Assembly (NCBI GenBank): GCA_009599575.1
Contig: VWND01000067.1
Span: forward strand, 930,001-994,000
DNA length: 64,000 bases
Direction of reading: 5' to 3'
Source: Blumeriella jaapii
Lineage: Eukaryota; Ascomycota; Leotiomycetes; Helotiales; Drepanopezizaceae
Both the position numbers and the translations under genes were made by a program. A model generated the notes under the pieces. The model searched no databases. It saw only the letters and a list, made by a program, of their open reading frames with translations, and was not told the DNA's origin. This document shows positions 34,878 to 45,173 of this stretch, in pieces (within the stretch, counting starts at the first letter, position 1; the number at the start of each line of letters is the position of its first letter).

Positions 34878-35290
34878 TATAAAAATTAAAAAGCAGAAAA
34901 ACACTAGTTTAAATAATAAAGCTTAGATAAAATTAAATTAATAATCAAACTAATTTTTATTTTTTATATTTTTAGTAAAAGGCGTGTATAAGTACAAAAG
35001 GAAGGATGGAGCCCTCGAAAAAAGTATTTCCCAGAAAACCAGGCGAATTTTATTTAATATATTTTCCAGCCCCTATCCCGACCTTTTTTCAATCCTTTTT
35101 AATATAATTTTAATAACTGGTTTCTTAGCAATTATTTCTATAAAGTATTTTATCTAAATATTATTTCTAGCCTTTATAATATTATTCGGCCCTTACGGCC
35201 TATCCGCAGAAAGTACTATTCGAGGATTGATAGGAGGCAAAGGGTCTTGGCGGATCATCTGACTTATACACGTGATATTGAATCCTGACA
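34878..35290 (-). repeat. Gypsy-C2 5' LTR (right end)
   Basis: 413 bp. In the plus orientation it starts TATAAAAATT (TGTAAGGATT in the fresh copy), showing heavy G-to-A change, while the right half is almost unmutated and ends AATCCTGACA. An ACACGTGAT core lies about 20 bases before the end. Confidence 0.92.
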
Positions 35291-35880
35291 AATATGCTCG
35301 GAAAAAAATACTAAATCGCTTTTAATAAATGTTATTATCGCAATGTTTCGAAAATATTTTATAATAATCGCCGGCTTAGATTATTTTCTGTTTTTCTAAT
35401 TAAAACGATTTTAAAAAATGTAATTTTTTTTTTCGATATTTTCGAAAGCGTTAAGTTTTTATTAAATTTATTTAATTTTTTTTCGAAGTTCGTTTCGGCG
35501 TTTTCTGGCTTTTTCGAATTTTTTGATTATTTCGTAGATTTTTTTTTAATCTTTTTTTGTTTTATTTTAATTCGTATTTTTTTTATGTTTTTACGTTTAT
35601 CGTTTTTTTTTGTTCGGCGCGGATTCGTTTATTAGCCAAATAAATTTAAAAACTCGGTGGAAGGTTTTTTCGAATCGTTTTAAGCGTGGTTTTTTTTTGA
35701 AAATTTTTAAATAAAAAAAGTTGAGAAGTCGTCGCGCCCGGATGGTGGGGTATTTTCGATTTTTAATAAAACTAGTAACGTTAGAAAAGACGATGGTACG
35801 GAGTTTTTTTAAGCAGCCGAAGGCGCTGGGTTTTTTTAAATAGTTGAAAATGCTTGTTCGCTGCGAGTGCGAAAAGCTAT
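35291..35880 (-). pseudogene. Gypsy-C1 gag N-terminal part, between C2 and B2
   Basis: Collinear with C2 34190-34780. The AATAT at 35291-35295 is the second copy of the C2 target. It encodes the basic coiled-coil part of gag on the minus strand and is cut at 35880 by Gypsy-B2 (target GCTAT). It is less mutated than the same region in C2 (for example GGATGGTGGGG against AATAGTGGG). Confidence 0.85.
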
Positions 35881-36144
35881 TGTGACGATTTATTCTTTTG
35901 CCCTTCGTGTCACTCTAGCAACTACGTGTAGCTGCAAGCTCCCTGGTCTTCTGGTGGGTCTTCTATCAACTGTGGAGATTATTTATATATATAAAGCTTT
36001 TTTTTTTTAGCAATTTCTGCCTTTTGCAGTTGTTGATTTTAAATGAATATTTTTGTTATAAAACTAAAGGCTCGTTTTTTATATTATATAAATACGGCGA
36101 CCAGTTGACTGATTTTCAGCTTTTCGATTAATTAAATCGTTATA
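35881..36144 (+). repeat. Gypsy-B2 5' LTR
   Basis: 264 bp, TGTGACGATTTATTC to ATCGTTATA. It is shorter than the B1 LTR because it has a single copy of the AACTACGTGTAGCTGCAAGC block. TATA-like TATATATAAAG lies near 35985. Confidence 0.92.
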
Positions 36145-37760
36145 TTATTAATAACTTTTTTTTACGCTGGCGACGGCGTAAAATTCTTTTTTTCGAATTT
36201 TTTACGGATTATACCAAAATGATCGACCGGTCGTAAAAAGGCTTATTTTCGTATTTTGCGAAGGATGGCTTTTGTTTAACGATTTTTTTTTTAACAAAGC
36301 TTTTCAGCTTTTATTATTATATTTCATTTTTTTTTAATTAGCGAAAAAGCAATTTTTTTCAGAAGCTTTTTTTTCAAAAAACAGTTTTTTTCCCGAGGAA
36401 AAAAAAATAAAAAAAAGGGCAAAGCGCCCATCATTTCGCTTGCTATTTTTTTTTTACAGCCTAGCGCTGAAAGCGTTCAGTTAAAACTTTTGCAAAATCA
36501 ATTAAAAAAAGCGCAAAAGCGTAAACGACAATTTTTGGAAATTATACGATTGCGACAGACTTTTTAATTAAAACGTTTGATAAAATCTATCGAACGTGTT
36601 TCTGCTATCCGCGAATCTGCGGCTTTTTTTTTCGCAACGTTTTATTTTAATTAATAAACGTTGCAAATTAATTTTTACGCTTTTCGCGAACTTTTTTTTA
36701 AATTTTCTTTTGACGGCCAAAACTTTAGCGCGTTTTTTAAAAGCTATGGTTTTTATTTATTTGCTGACTGTCGACTAGCTCGTATAAAACGCGTTCCGAA
36801 TTTTAAATTTAAATTAAATAATAGTAAAAATTATAAAATATGCTATTAAAAGATTAGAGTTTTCGACAATTTCGAATTTTACTACGATTATTTCGCTAGC
36901 GATCGATTTTGCAAAAATTATATCATCGATCAGATCGAAGGCGTAGCAAAAGAATTTTTTATTTCGCGTATTTTAAACCGTTTCGATTTTATACTTTTCG
37001 AAAAATTAATTAAAAAGATCGCCGATTTTTTAGCCGATTTCTTCGACGTTTAAAAGGCCGAAAACGAATTTAAAATGCTTGCAATAAATACGCACGACGA
37101 CTTTTAGCGATTTTATTTGCGATTTTCCATTTTCGCAGCGAACGTTTAATTACGAATTAATAAACAGCTTCGGAACGCTATCCGCGATAAAGTATTAAAG
37201 CGTTTACGAACTGCTTTTGAAATAAGCGCGTATAACGATTTTTAAGAATTGGTTTACCGCCGTCCGTTAAAAAAAATAAAATCAGTTGGCTAAACGAATT
37301 TTATACGCGAATCGCTTTTTAATTAAATTAATTATTTATTAAAATGGTAGGTTTTTAATCAAAGCGTACTACGAGTAAAATCGTACGTACGAAAGTCGTC
37401 CAAATGTTTTATAGGCTTTTTTTTAGCCTTTCGTTTTTTTTATTTTTTACGCCAAAACGCCTTTTTTGGCGTTTTTTTTTTTCGATCGAATTAACGACAG
37501 CGTTCGTTTTTTATTTTATATTAAAAAATTTAAAAAGGCCAGTTTACACGATTTTTTACGGGCCGACTTTCGGTTTTATTTAAAAGCTTTTTTAGGCTAA
37601 TAAGTGTAAACGAGGTCGAACTGGCCGAAAATTCGTTTTCCGATAATAATAATAAAAATGAAAACTTTTTTTTAAACGATTTTTAAAACGTATACGAAAA
37701 AGTTAAAGGTTTTTTCGTTAATCGAAAAAACGCCCAGACCTAAGCAAAGCTTTTTTTTTG
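36145..37760 (+). pseudogene. Gypsy-B2 gag, degenerate
   Basis: Aligned with B1 12087-13720. Frames such as 36596-36778 are short leftovers. The same TGGCGACGGCGTAAA leader block lies near 36168. Confidence 0.7.
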
Positions 37761-39030
37761 GGCGTATTGCGCGATATGCGTTATTTTAACGTTCGAAAGC
37801 TTTTTAATAACGATTTATTAACAATTTCCGTTATATATATTAAAAATAGCTTTTTGTACAAAATAAAAGCGCTCGCCGATTTTAAAGCGAACGGTTATGC
37901 GTTGATCGATTCGGCGCTAATTAAGTTTTTTTTTTCTTTTTAAAACTTTTGATTTTATTTTTTCGGTTTTTTTTTTATAAAAAAATATAATAAAACTCGT
38001 TGCCATTTAATTATATATTTTACGCTTTTTAATTTTATTATTAATAATCGAATACAATCGTTTACTTTTTTTTTAATTATTAATCTCGGAAATTATAATA
38101 TAATTTTAAAAAAAGCTTGGTTGGCCGAATATTAAGTTTTATTAAACTGTAATAAACGCAAGCTTTATTAGCCGAAATTTTACTTTTTTATAATCCTTTA
38201 CGCTCGTTATATTAAAATTTTTGATTTGCATTTTCGAAAGATTTAATTTCGCTATTAAAACGACGCTTTAAAACGTAATAAGAATTTTAATCAATTGTGG
38301 CAGATTTACGACGCTATGCGAAACGCGAAAAAGTCGAATTTTATTCGCGGTGCTAATTTCGATAGCGACGCCAATAGAACAATACAAAAAATTATATTAT
38401 TTTCTCAGGCTGCCGATTTTTTTTTTATTATTTTTTTTTTTTTTTTTTTTTTTCGTCAGAACAGTTTTTTCGTTTTACGAAAAACAGTTATATTAAAAAC
38501 CGAAGAAAAGTTATCGCCGCTATGGCTTTTTAGCTTAATATAATCGATATTTCAAACAAACTTTTTTTTGAATTTTTCAAACGACTAATTCGAAAACGAG
38601 TTTTTTAATTTATTATTTATTTAATTTCCATCCGTCAGATTATTGCACACGCTTTTAAGCTGATTTTCAAAAAAAAAGCAATTAAAGTGTTTTTAACTTT
38701 TTTGTACGAAATCGACAGAATACCAAACGACCTTACGTATAACATTTTTTTTAAATTAAATTTTATAATTTTTTCGAACGTTTTAAAATCAACGAAATAT
38801 CGATTTCGATTTTTTTAATTAGCTTAACAAATCTAATTTCGAATAATTTTTTTTTCGAATCTTTTTCCTCGGAATATAAAAATTTCGAATACGTGTTTTC
38901 TAAAGCCGTTAGTAACGAGCTAGCTTTTACCGGCCTTACGATTATAAAATCGAGCTTATTATAAATAAAAAAAAGCTGAAATACATTTTTTTATATAAAA
39001 TGTCGGTTTTAAAGCTCGAGATTATTAAAT
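37761..39030 (+). pseudogene. Gypsy-B2 protease and linker
   Basis: Frame 37758-37943 holds ALADFKANGYALIDSAL, with the protease Asp at 37878-37880 and the following Ser-Gly mutated as in B1. The fact that both B copies read D-F-K hints that the change predates both insertions, or that the ancestral codons were equally exposed. A linker follows up to the RT start. Confidence 0.7.
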
Positions 39031-40230
39031 CTTATTTGCAAAATAATTTTAACAAAAGCTTTATCGAACTTTTTATCGTTTTTTTCGCTGTTTTAATGCT
39101 TTTCGCTAAAAAAACCCGACGGTTTACTACGTTTTTATATCGATTATCGAGCTTTTAATAATAATATTCGTAAGAATCGCTATTTTTTCTTTTTTATCGA
39201 TAAAACTTTTGCTTGTTTTTCGGAAGCGCGAATTTTTACGAAGTTCGATATTCGTTAAATCTTTTATAAAATTCGAATAGACTTCGCTAGTAAAAAACTG
39301 ACGACGTTTCGTACGCGTTACGGCGTTTATAAATGCACAATGCTATCTTTTGGTTTTATTAATAAATCCGCAATTTATCAACGTTATATAAACGACGTTT
39401 TTTTCGATTATTTAAACGATTTTTGCATTATATATTTGAATAATATTTTTATTTATTCGTCCGATTTATTAAAATACGTTATATACGTTCGCAAAATGTT
39501 TTAAAAGCTCGCTAACGCTGAATTACAGGCCGATATTCGAAAGTTTAAATTCAACGTTATTCGAATCTGTTATTTAAATTTTATTATTTCGATTAAAAGC
39601 TTAAAAATAGATTTGAAAAAGATTTCCGTAGTCGCTTAACAAAAACTTTTTATTATTGTAAAAAATATACAAAGCTTGTTTGGTTTTTGTAATTTTTATC
39701 GACGTTTTATTCGAAACTACGATATAATTGCAAAGCTTTTGATTTTTTTAATTAAGGCTAACGTTTTATAATTTTATTTTTAAATATCAAAAAAGTTTCG
39801 ATTTTTTTATATTAGCTTTTATTATTATATCAGTTTTATAATATTATAAGCAAGACTTTTTTTGCAAATTAAAAACTAACGCTTCCGACGGCGTAATAGC
39901 TTTTGTGCTTTCGCAATTCCATAGTAATAATTAGCTTCCAGTCGCTTATTTTAGCAAAATTATAGCTTTCGCAAAGCTAAACTACGTTATATACGATAAA
40001 AAAAAATTCGCAATCGTAAGATTTTTAAGCAATTTCCGTATTGAATTAATTGATTTAGTTTATCAGATTAAAATTATTATTAATTATAAAATCTTGGAGT
40101 ATTTTATAATTTTTAAACTTTTAAACGCTCGATAAGCACGCTGGGCCGAACTTCTCGCCGATTACAACTTTTTTATTATGTATAAACCAGATATATATAA
40201 TTTTTGGCTAACGCATTAATACGTCGTACG
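39031..40230 (+). pseudogene. Gypsy-B2 reverse transcriptase and RNase H
   Basis: The DYRAFNNN block lies at about 39140-39165, and FTKFDIR at 39235-39260. The catalytic box YLNNIFIYS at about 39433-39459 has both Asp changed to Asn, as in B1. RNase H starts with LKTNASDGVIAFVLSQF around 39872-39920. Confidence 0.87.
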
Positions 40231-41640
40231 AGCGAATTCGACCGCTAAAAATTTTTTAAACGCATTTAGCGCTTGCAAATTTTTTTTCGAGCAAATCAGA
40301 TCGATTATCGTTTTTTAATTAAAAAACTTCGATTTTTTACGGTTCTCGAAACAGTTGTTTTTATTATTAAAATAGCTAATTTTTTTTTTGCATTTCGTAT
40401 CGTTGATTAAATTTTCCACGCTAATCGTATAATTAGCAGCTTGATGGCTTTTCGAAAGAAAGCTGTACGAAACGCTACAAAAGGGAACGACGATAATAAT
40501 ATTTCGTATATATTTAAACGCGATCTGCTGTTATATTACGATCGTTTGATAGTTCCAAACGTCGATTATTTACGCCTGGCCTTCGTACGAGAAATATACG
40601 ACCAGATTTTTATCGCTTATCCTAGCGCTCGCAAAACTACGCAATTGCTTTCGAATTAATATTATTAGCGAGGTATAATAGCTTTCGTAAAATAATATTA
40701 TCGTAATTGCTACGTTTATCGAAAGAGTTTTGTTTTAAAAAATAAGCGCCCCGGCTTTTTTCAGCTTTTTTTTGTTTTTGACTATTTTTGAAAGTATATT
40801 ATAATAAACTTTTGCAATTTTAATAAAAATAAACACGGTTACGATAACGTGTTTATAATAATAGATCGCTTTTCTAAGCAGGCTATTTCGATTTTTTGTT
40901 ATAAAAATATCGACGCTCGAAGCTTCGCCAAATTATATATATTCCATGTGTATAAGTATTTTGGTTTTTTAAAAAGTATTATTAGCGATCGTGGCCTTTA
41001 ATATTAGTTTACTTTTTGGTTTGAATTAAATAAGATTTTCGGTACGCAATTAAAATTTTCGATAGCCGTTTATTTCGAAACCGACGGTTAGACCGAAATT
41101 TACAATTAATATTTGCAAAAACGCTTTCGATTTTTCGTAAATTTTTATTAAAATAATTGGAGCGAATTTCTTTTAATAATGGATTTCGCTTAAATGGTTT
41201 TTTTTTACCAAAGTCTAGGTGGCCTTTTACTTTTTGAAATTATATACGATTATATTTTTTATACCAATTAAAACTAAAAGCTCGATATTTTTTTTATTTT
41301 TTAATTTTTTATATAAACTAAACGCAAAAGAAGCTCGTGCGTACGTTCGCCGTTATTACGACGTTTGAAATTTCGCTAAATCGCATTTTTAATAAGCCTA
41401 CGACAGAATAAAAAAAAGTGCGAATAAGTTTCGCCGCGCGATCGATTTTAACGTTAACGATTACGTATAGCTCGATATGCGTTTATTTCCGATTTTTCGG
41501 CCTTTTCGCAAGCTCGATATTTTATAAATAACCTTTTTAAGATTATAGCCAAAATTTTCGATAACGCTTTTAAGCTAAACTTTTTTAGTATTATAAACGT
41601 ATATCCAGTTTTTTACGCTAATCGACTGCGTAAAGCAGTT
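40231..41640 (+). pseudogene. Gypsy-B2 integrase core
   Basis: Open frame 40441-40659 encodes the stretch leading into the HHCC finger (LAFVREIYDQIFIAYPSARKT). The core follows with INFCNFNKN and IISDRGL around 40800 and 40990, then ETDGQTE-like near 41080-41100 with TAG for Gln. The C-terminal module VNDYV.LDMRLFP lies around 41452-41490. Confidence 0.85.
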
Positions 41641-42004
41641 AACGACGCGCTTTTAAATCAGATTAATTTAGCTTTTGAATTTATTAATATAATTAATAAG
41701 CTTAAATACGAAGTCGAAGAATTAATCGCTTGTCGAATGCAGCGAAAAATCTTTTAGTACAAAGCTTTTTGAATAAGCTTAAATAAAAATTTTACGTGAT
41801 ACTTCGCGTCTGATTTTATATACGCTTTTTTAAAAGTGCGCGATTTTTATTTGGCGCATAAAAAGCTTTCCGGTCTTTTTGCAAAACTTATAAATTAGTT
41901 GAAAGCGTATTTCGAAGATTTGGATTCGTACGATCATATGGATAACGACGTATTAATAAATAAAAGCTCGAGGGCGCGCTTTTTTTTTTCGGACGGAAAA
42001 GTAA
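41641..42004 (+). pseudogene. Gypsy-B2 integrase C-terminal chromodomain
   Basis: The sequence from about 41704 reads KYEVEELIACRMQRKIF, then YKAF.ISLNKNFT.YFASDF with Trp codons turned into stops. It continues as LKVRDFYLAHKKLSG. This is the E-V-E-x-I-L...Y-x-x-x-W...W-Y-P-A-S-D-F pattern of fungal chromovirus chromodomains, which tether the integration complex to modified histones. The tail ends DNDV..NKSSRARFF near 41980. B1 lacks this block. Confidence 0.85.
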
Positions 42005-42269
42005 TATAACGATTTATTTTTTTGCTTTTCGTATTATCCCAGCAACTACGTGTAGCTGCAAGCTTTTTGGTTTTTTAGTGGGTTTTCCATCAATTATGAA
42101 AATTATTTATATATATAAGGCTTTTTCTTTTTAGCAACTTCTGCTTTTTGCAGTTGTTGATTCTAAGTGAATATCTTTGTTACAGAACCAAAGGCTCGTT
42201 TTTCATACCATGTGAATACGGCGACCAGTTGACTGATTTCCCAGCCCCCCGACTGATTAGATCGTCACA
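42005..42269 (+). repeat. Gypsy-B2 3' LTR
   Basis: 265 bp. It begins TATAACGATT, a mutated TGTGACGATT, and ends ATCGTCACA. The last 90 bases are almost unmutated. Confidence 0.92.
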
Positions 42270-42274
42270 GCTAT

Positions 42275-42366
42275 AATATCGATAATAACGATATAAATGT
42301 AATAGTATAATAGAAAATTGTTTTAACAATATCGAACTGCCGTTCCGGTGGGTAGAAAAATCAAAA
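42275..42366 (-). other. Gypsy-C1 leader between B2 and the 5' LTR
   Basis: Collinear with C2 34797-34877. On the minus strand this is the region immediately downstream of the 5' LTR, where a primer-binding site should lie. The minus strand reads TTTTGATTTTTCTACCCACC, which I could not match to a tRNA. Confidence 0.7.
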
Positions 42367-42787
42367 TGTAAAGATTAAAAAATAAAATTAAATTAATTTA
42401 AATAATAAAATTAAAATAAAGTTGGGTTAATAATCAGACTGATTTTTACTTTTTACATTTTTAATAAAAAGCGCTTATAAGTACAAAAGGAAGGGTGGAG
42501 CTTTCGGAAAAAGTATTTCCCAAGAAACCAGGCGAATTTTATTTAATATGTTTTTTCAGCCCCTATCCGATCTTTTTTTTTTCGTACCAATTCTTTTTAA
42601 TATAATTCTAATAACTGGTTTTTTAGCAATCACTTTTATAAAATGTTTATTTAAATGTTATCTTCAGCTTTTATAATATTATTCGGCCCCTACGGCCTAT
42701 CCGCAGAGAGTATTATTCGAGGGTTGGTAGGAGGCAGAGGGTCTTGGCTGATCATCTGACTTATACACGTGATATTGGTTCCTGACA
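42367..42787 (-). repeat. Gypsy-C1 5' LTR (right end)
   Basis: 421 bp. In the plus orientation it starts TGTAAAGATTAAAAAATAAA and ends GGTTCCTGACA, the least mutated terminus among the copies. ACACGTGAT is at about 42764-42772. Confidence 0.9.
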
Positions 42788-44208
42788 GTTTTTTAACTTT
42801 TTATTTTATTAATCCTTTTTGCTCGTACGGCAGTTTTTTTTTTTATAAAAATTTTTATAAGCGTATAGCTGTTACTTCTGCCATCTCGGATTTTCTTCGT
42901 TTAGCTGCGCGTTTTTTTGGCGCTTGCTATAATTACGGCAAGCCCGGCCATTTCGCAAACGTTTGCTCCGATATTAAGCTTAATCGCAAATTCGCCGAAA
43001 TAATTATCGACGAAAAGCAAAACGATTTATTCAAAAATTTTGAAATCGTGGCAAAAACTTTTATTATAATAAAAGATTCGATTTGTAAAAAAATTTAAAA
43101 TTTAAAAAGCGTTTTTTAATGAAAAAGTGACAGTTTTTAATTTTCATAAAATTAACACGCGTTTTAAATTTCATTAATAACGAAGCTAATATTTTCGATG
43201 CGATTAAAACTTTTTTCACGTCTTAATTTTCTTAACGTTTAGGAAAGTATTTTTTTCGGCTGCAAAAGCTTATTATATTTATCGGTTATAATAACGAATT
43301 TAGAAAACTTATTTTTTTTGCCCTTTTTTTTACGATTAACCGACGTCGTGTAAATTTTCCTTTTTTAGTCACAAACCTAGGCTTTACCGACGTTTTTATT
43401 AATCGCAAATTTCTATAGCATTACGATTTAAAACAAGCGTATAGCCAAAAAAAAGACAAAAACAATTGGCTATTCGATATGCTTATTATTTTTTATTTTA
43501 ATAAGCAATTTTTCGTTAATTTTAATTAGCGAAAAAAACCTAAAGTATTTAGTCGTATATATTAAAGAATATAAACAAACGAAACAGCGCAATAAAAACT
43601 TTATATATTTCTGCTAATATTTTTATAACGATTCAAAAAGCTTGTTTAAACTTTGAAATTGGCGGATCTTTTATATTTATGCGAAACTTTAAAAACAGTT
43701 TGTATAAAATTGAAAAGTTTTTTATTAGCAGTTTTAAACCGATTAAGCCGGTTTTTTTAACCGGGTCAATTGCTATTTTTGTTTTTTAATTGCAGTATTA
43801 GCTGTATTTTCGCTTTTGCATTTAGCGTTTTACAAATACGTTACGAAAAGCGAATGCGAGCGGCGAGAAAAAAATTATTATTATTTAGCGACTGTACGTT
43901 TCTTACTTTTATTTATAGTATAAACAAAAAACGTTTTCGCCGCGCGAAAATCGCCGAATTTGAAAAAATTATATAATTCGCGATAATAAAAAGCATTTCC
44001 GTTCCCGACGCTTTATACGCCAAATATAACGACAACGTAATTTTTGTAAAAAAGTTTTTTCCAGCTTAATATTCGAAATTCGAAAAGCTTTTTTATAAGC
44101 AGAAAAGCGATAAGCTTGCTTTCCGCCGCTTCGATGTAAATTATAAAATATATTTGGCTACGAAAAATACGCTTTTTATAAAATTATTCAAACGTTTTAC
44201 GAATAAAC
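42788..44208 (+). pseudogene. Gypsy-A2 gag C-terminus, protease, pol linker
   Basis: The frame 42769-43098 starts in the C1 LTR but is Gypsy-A gag from 42788. It has CYNYGKPGHFANVC at 42926-42967, with the second Cys of the CCHC knuckle changed to Tyr by G-to-A. The protease D-S-G seen in A1 is gone (NEANIFDA remains, near 43180-43203). The linker frame 43770-43976 (KKRFRRAKIAEFEK) and the RT lead-in ATKNTLFIKLFKRFTNK close the segment. Confidence 0.85.
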
Positions 44209-44239
44209 AGGGTTAGGGTTAGGATTAGGGTCAGGGTTT
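44209..44239 (+). repeat. interstitial telomere-like repeat (TTAGGG variants)
   Basis: CAGGGTTAGGGTTAGGATTA followed by GGGTCAGGGTT: five consecutive hexamers of the fungal/vertebrate TTAGGG type, two of them with one base changed. It sits exactly at the A2 deletion junction, between sequence matching A1 9886 and A1 18222. Such tracts are known as products of telomerase action or filler capture at double-strand breaks. Confidence 0.9.
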
Positions 44240-45067
44240 ATTACTAAAACAATTGAAAACGCTTTTTACTTTTAATCAATATTATACAGCTGATTTTATC
44301 GCATAAGTTTCTCGGCAACATTTTTTTTTTTTCAAGTTTTAAATAAATATAAGGCCCGTACGTTTTAAAATATAAACAATCCCTGCCCTTTTCGCTCGGC
44401 TATCGAAAAGCTTAATCGCGACAAAGCTTTGCATCTGGCCTTCCGAGCCAAAAAAATGGTAAAATACGCCCAATCGTTTATTGCGTAATAATAAGCCAAC
44501 ATAAAACGCTTCGCTAATTTGCACAAACGACCGGTAAATTAAAAAATAAGCGACGAAGTATTAATAATTATTAAAAACTAAAAGCTCAACCGAATTTTTC
44601 GAAAGCTTTCAAACAAATGGTACGGCCCAATTAAAATCGTTAATAAAATAAAAAAATTAAAAGCTTAATCTTTTCGTAAGTTAATTATTCCACCTAATCT
44701 TCTATTTATATTCGCTCCGAAAGCATATCAGCAATCTTTTATCCGGCCAACGACGCTCCGAACCAGCCTTTATTCAGCTATTTCCTAAACAAACGACATA
44801 GAAAATAAAAAAAATATTAGATTCGAGATTATATAAAAAAGTATTACAATATTAAGTCAATTAAAAAAGCGCTAATAAAAATCTCGAATAATACTTTTGT
44901 TTTGACGCTATAACGGCCTTTTATATTTTTCAAGCATTTTACCGATCGCATTCCACCGCCAAAAACAAAAACCTTTTACGAGCGTTTTCCGCATAGCTGC
45001 AAATTTACAACGAAAACAGAAAAGATTACATTAAATTGAAAAACGATAGACTTATAACTGCAACTAG
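44240..45067 (+). pseudogene. Gypsy-A2 integrase C-terminal region
   Basis: Aligned to A1 18222-19046. The minus frame 44339-44524 is a shadow. The plus strand shows ITKTIENAFYF, then RRSFAFGLPS-like blocks and the C-terminal YYNIKSIKKALIKISNNTFVLT segment around 44830-44905. The polypurine tract present in A1 is missing; only ATAACTGCAACTAG separates the pol end from the LTR. Confidence 0.8.
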
Positions 45068-45173
45068 TATTACGATCCTGGCCAATAGTAAGTATTAATA
45101 ATAAATGGCCAATGGTAAATGCCAGTAATAAGTTGCCAATGGTAAATTGCCGATGATGTTAAATTAAAGTTTA
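45068..45173 (+). repeat. Gypsy-A2 LTR, truncated, with expanded minisatellite
   Basis: Starts TATTACGATCCTGGCC (TGTTACGATCC in A1). The unit TTGCCAGTGGTA, present about twice in A1, occurs here about four or five times in mutated form (TGGCCAATGGTAAA, TGCCAGTAATAAG, TTGCCAATGGTAAA, TTGCCGATGATG). It breaks off at AAAGTTTA, where the Tc1 remnant begins. Confidence 0.8.

Larger units (their letters stand above)
27922..35290 (-). mobile_element. Gypsy-C2, full-length, nested in Gypsy-C1
   Basis: LTRs at 27922-28334 (3' LTR) and 34878-35290 (5' LTR), with the AATAT target duplication at 27917-27921 and 35291-35295, a perfect match. Internal DNA of about 6.5 kb carries gag, protease, RT, RNase H and integrase on the minus strand, plus the antisense frame near the left LTR. 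This is the best reference copy of the family in the window. Confidence 0.94.
35881..42269 (+). mobile_element. Gypsy-B2, full-length chromovirus nested in Gypsy-C1
   Basis: LTRs at 35881-36144 and 42005-42269, with GCTAT duplicated at 35876-35880 and 42270-42274. The empty site is seen in C2 at 34791-34800 (AAAAGCTATAATATCG), which confirms the insertion. The internal order equals B1, but this copy still has the chromodomain tail. It is heavily mutated except in the LTRs. Confidence 0.94.
21702..42787 (-). mobile_element. Gypsy-C1, minus-strand retrotransposon split by C2 and B2
   Basis: Outer LTRs at 21702-22115 (3' LTR) and 42367-42787 (5' LTR). Internal DNA is 22116-27921, 35291-35880 and 42275-42366. 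Joining across the AATAT duplication of C2 and the GCTAT duplication of B2 restores an arrangement collinear with C2. The outer flanks do not share a target duplication (AAAAC on the left, GTTTT on the right), and they belong to different elements (B3 and A2). The unit is therefore probably a recombinant of two insertions. Gag-pol reads right to left, and an extra antisense frame lies next to the left LTR. Confidence 0.85.
42788..45173 (+). mobile_element. Gypsy-A fragment A2, internally deleted
   Basis: Collinear with A1 from about 8430 to 9886 and again from 18222 to about 19178. The intervening 2.2 kb of A1 (RT, RNase H, integrase core, not counting B1) is missing and replaced by a telomere-like tract. 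The left end is cut by the Gypsy-C1 LTR, the right end by a Tc1/mariner remnant inside the LTR. It is a broken relic. Confidence 0.87.

Noticed and set aside
27922..35290. Tandem LTR-internal-LTR-internal-LTR array by unequal recombination
   Set aside because: The AATAT duplication and the resumption of C1 gag at 35291 show a nested insertion instead.
42788..42792. GTTTT as an inverted partner of AAAAC at the left of C1
   Set aside because: A target duplication must be direct; the inverted match of a near-homopolymer is likely to be chance.
44339..44524. Minus-strand frame similar to 18196-18507 minus frame
   Set aside because: The two resemble each other only because both are antisense to the same Gypsy-A integrase C-terminus.
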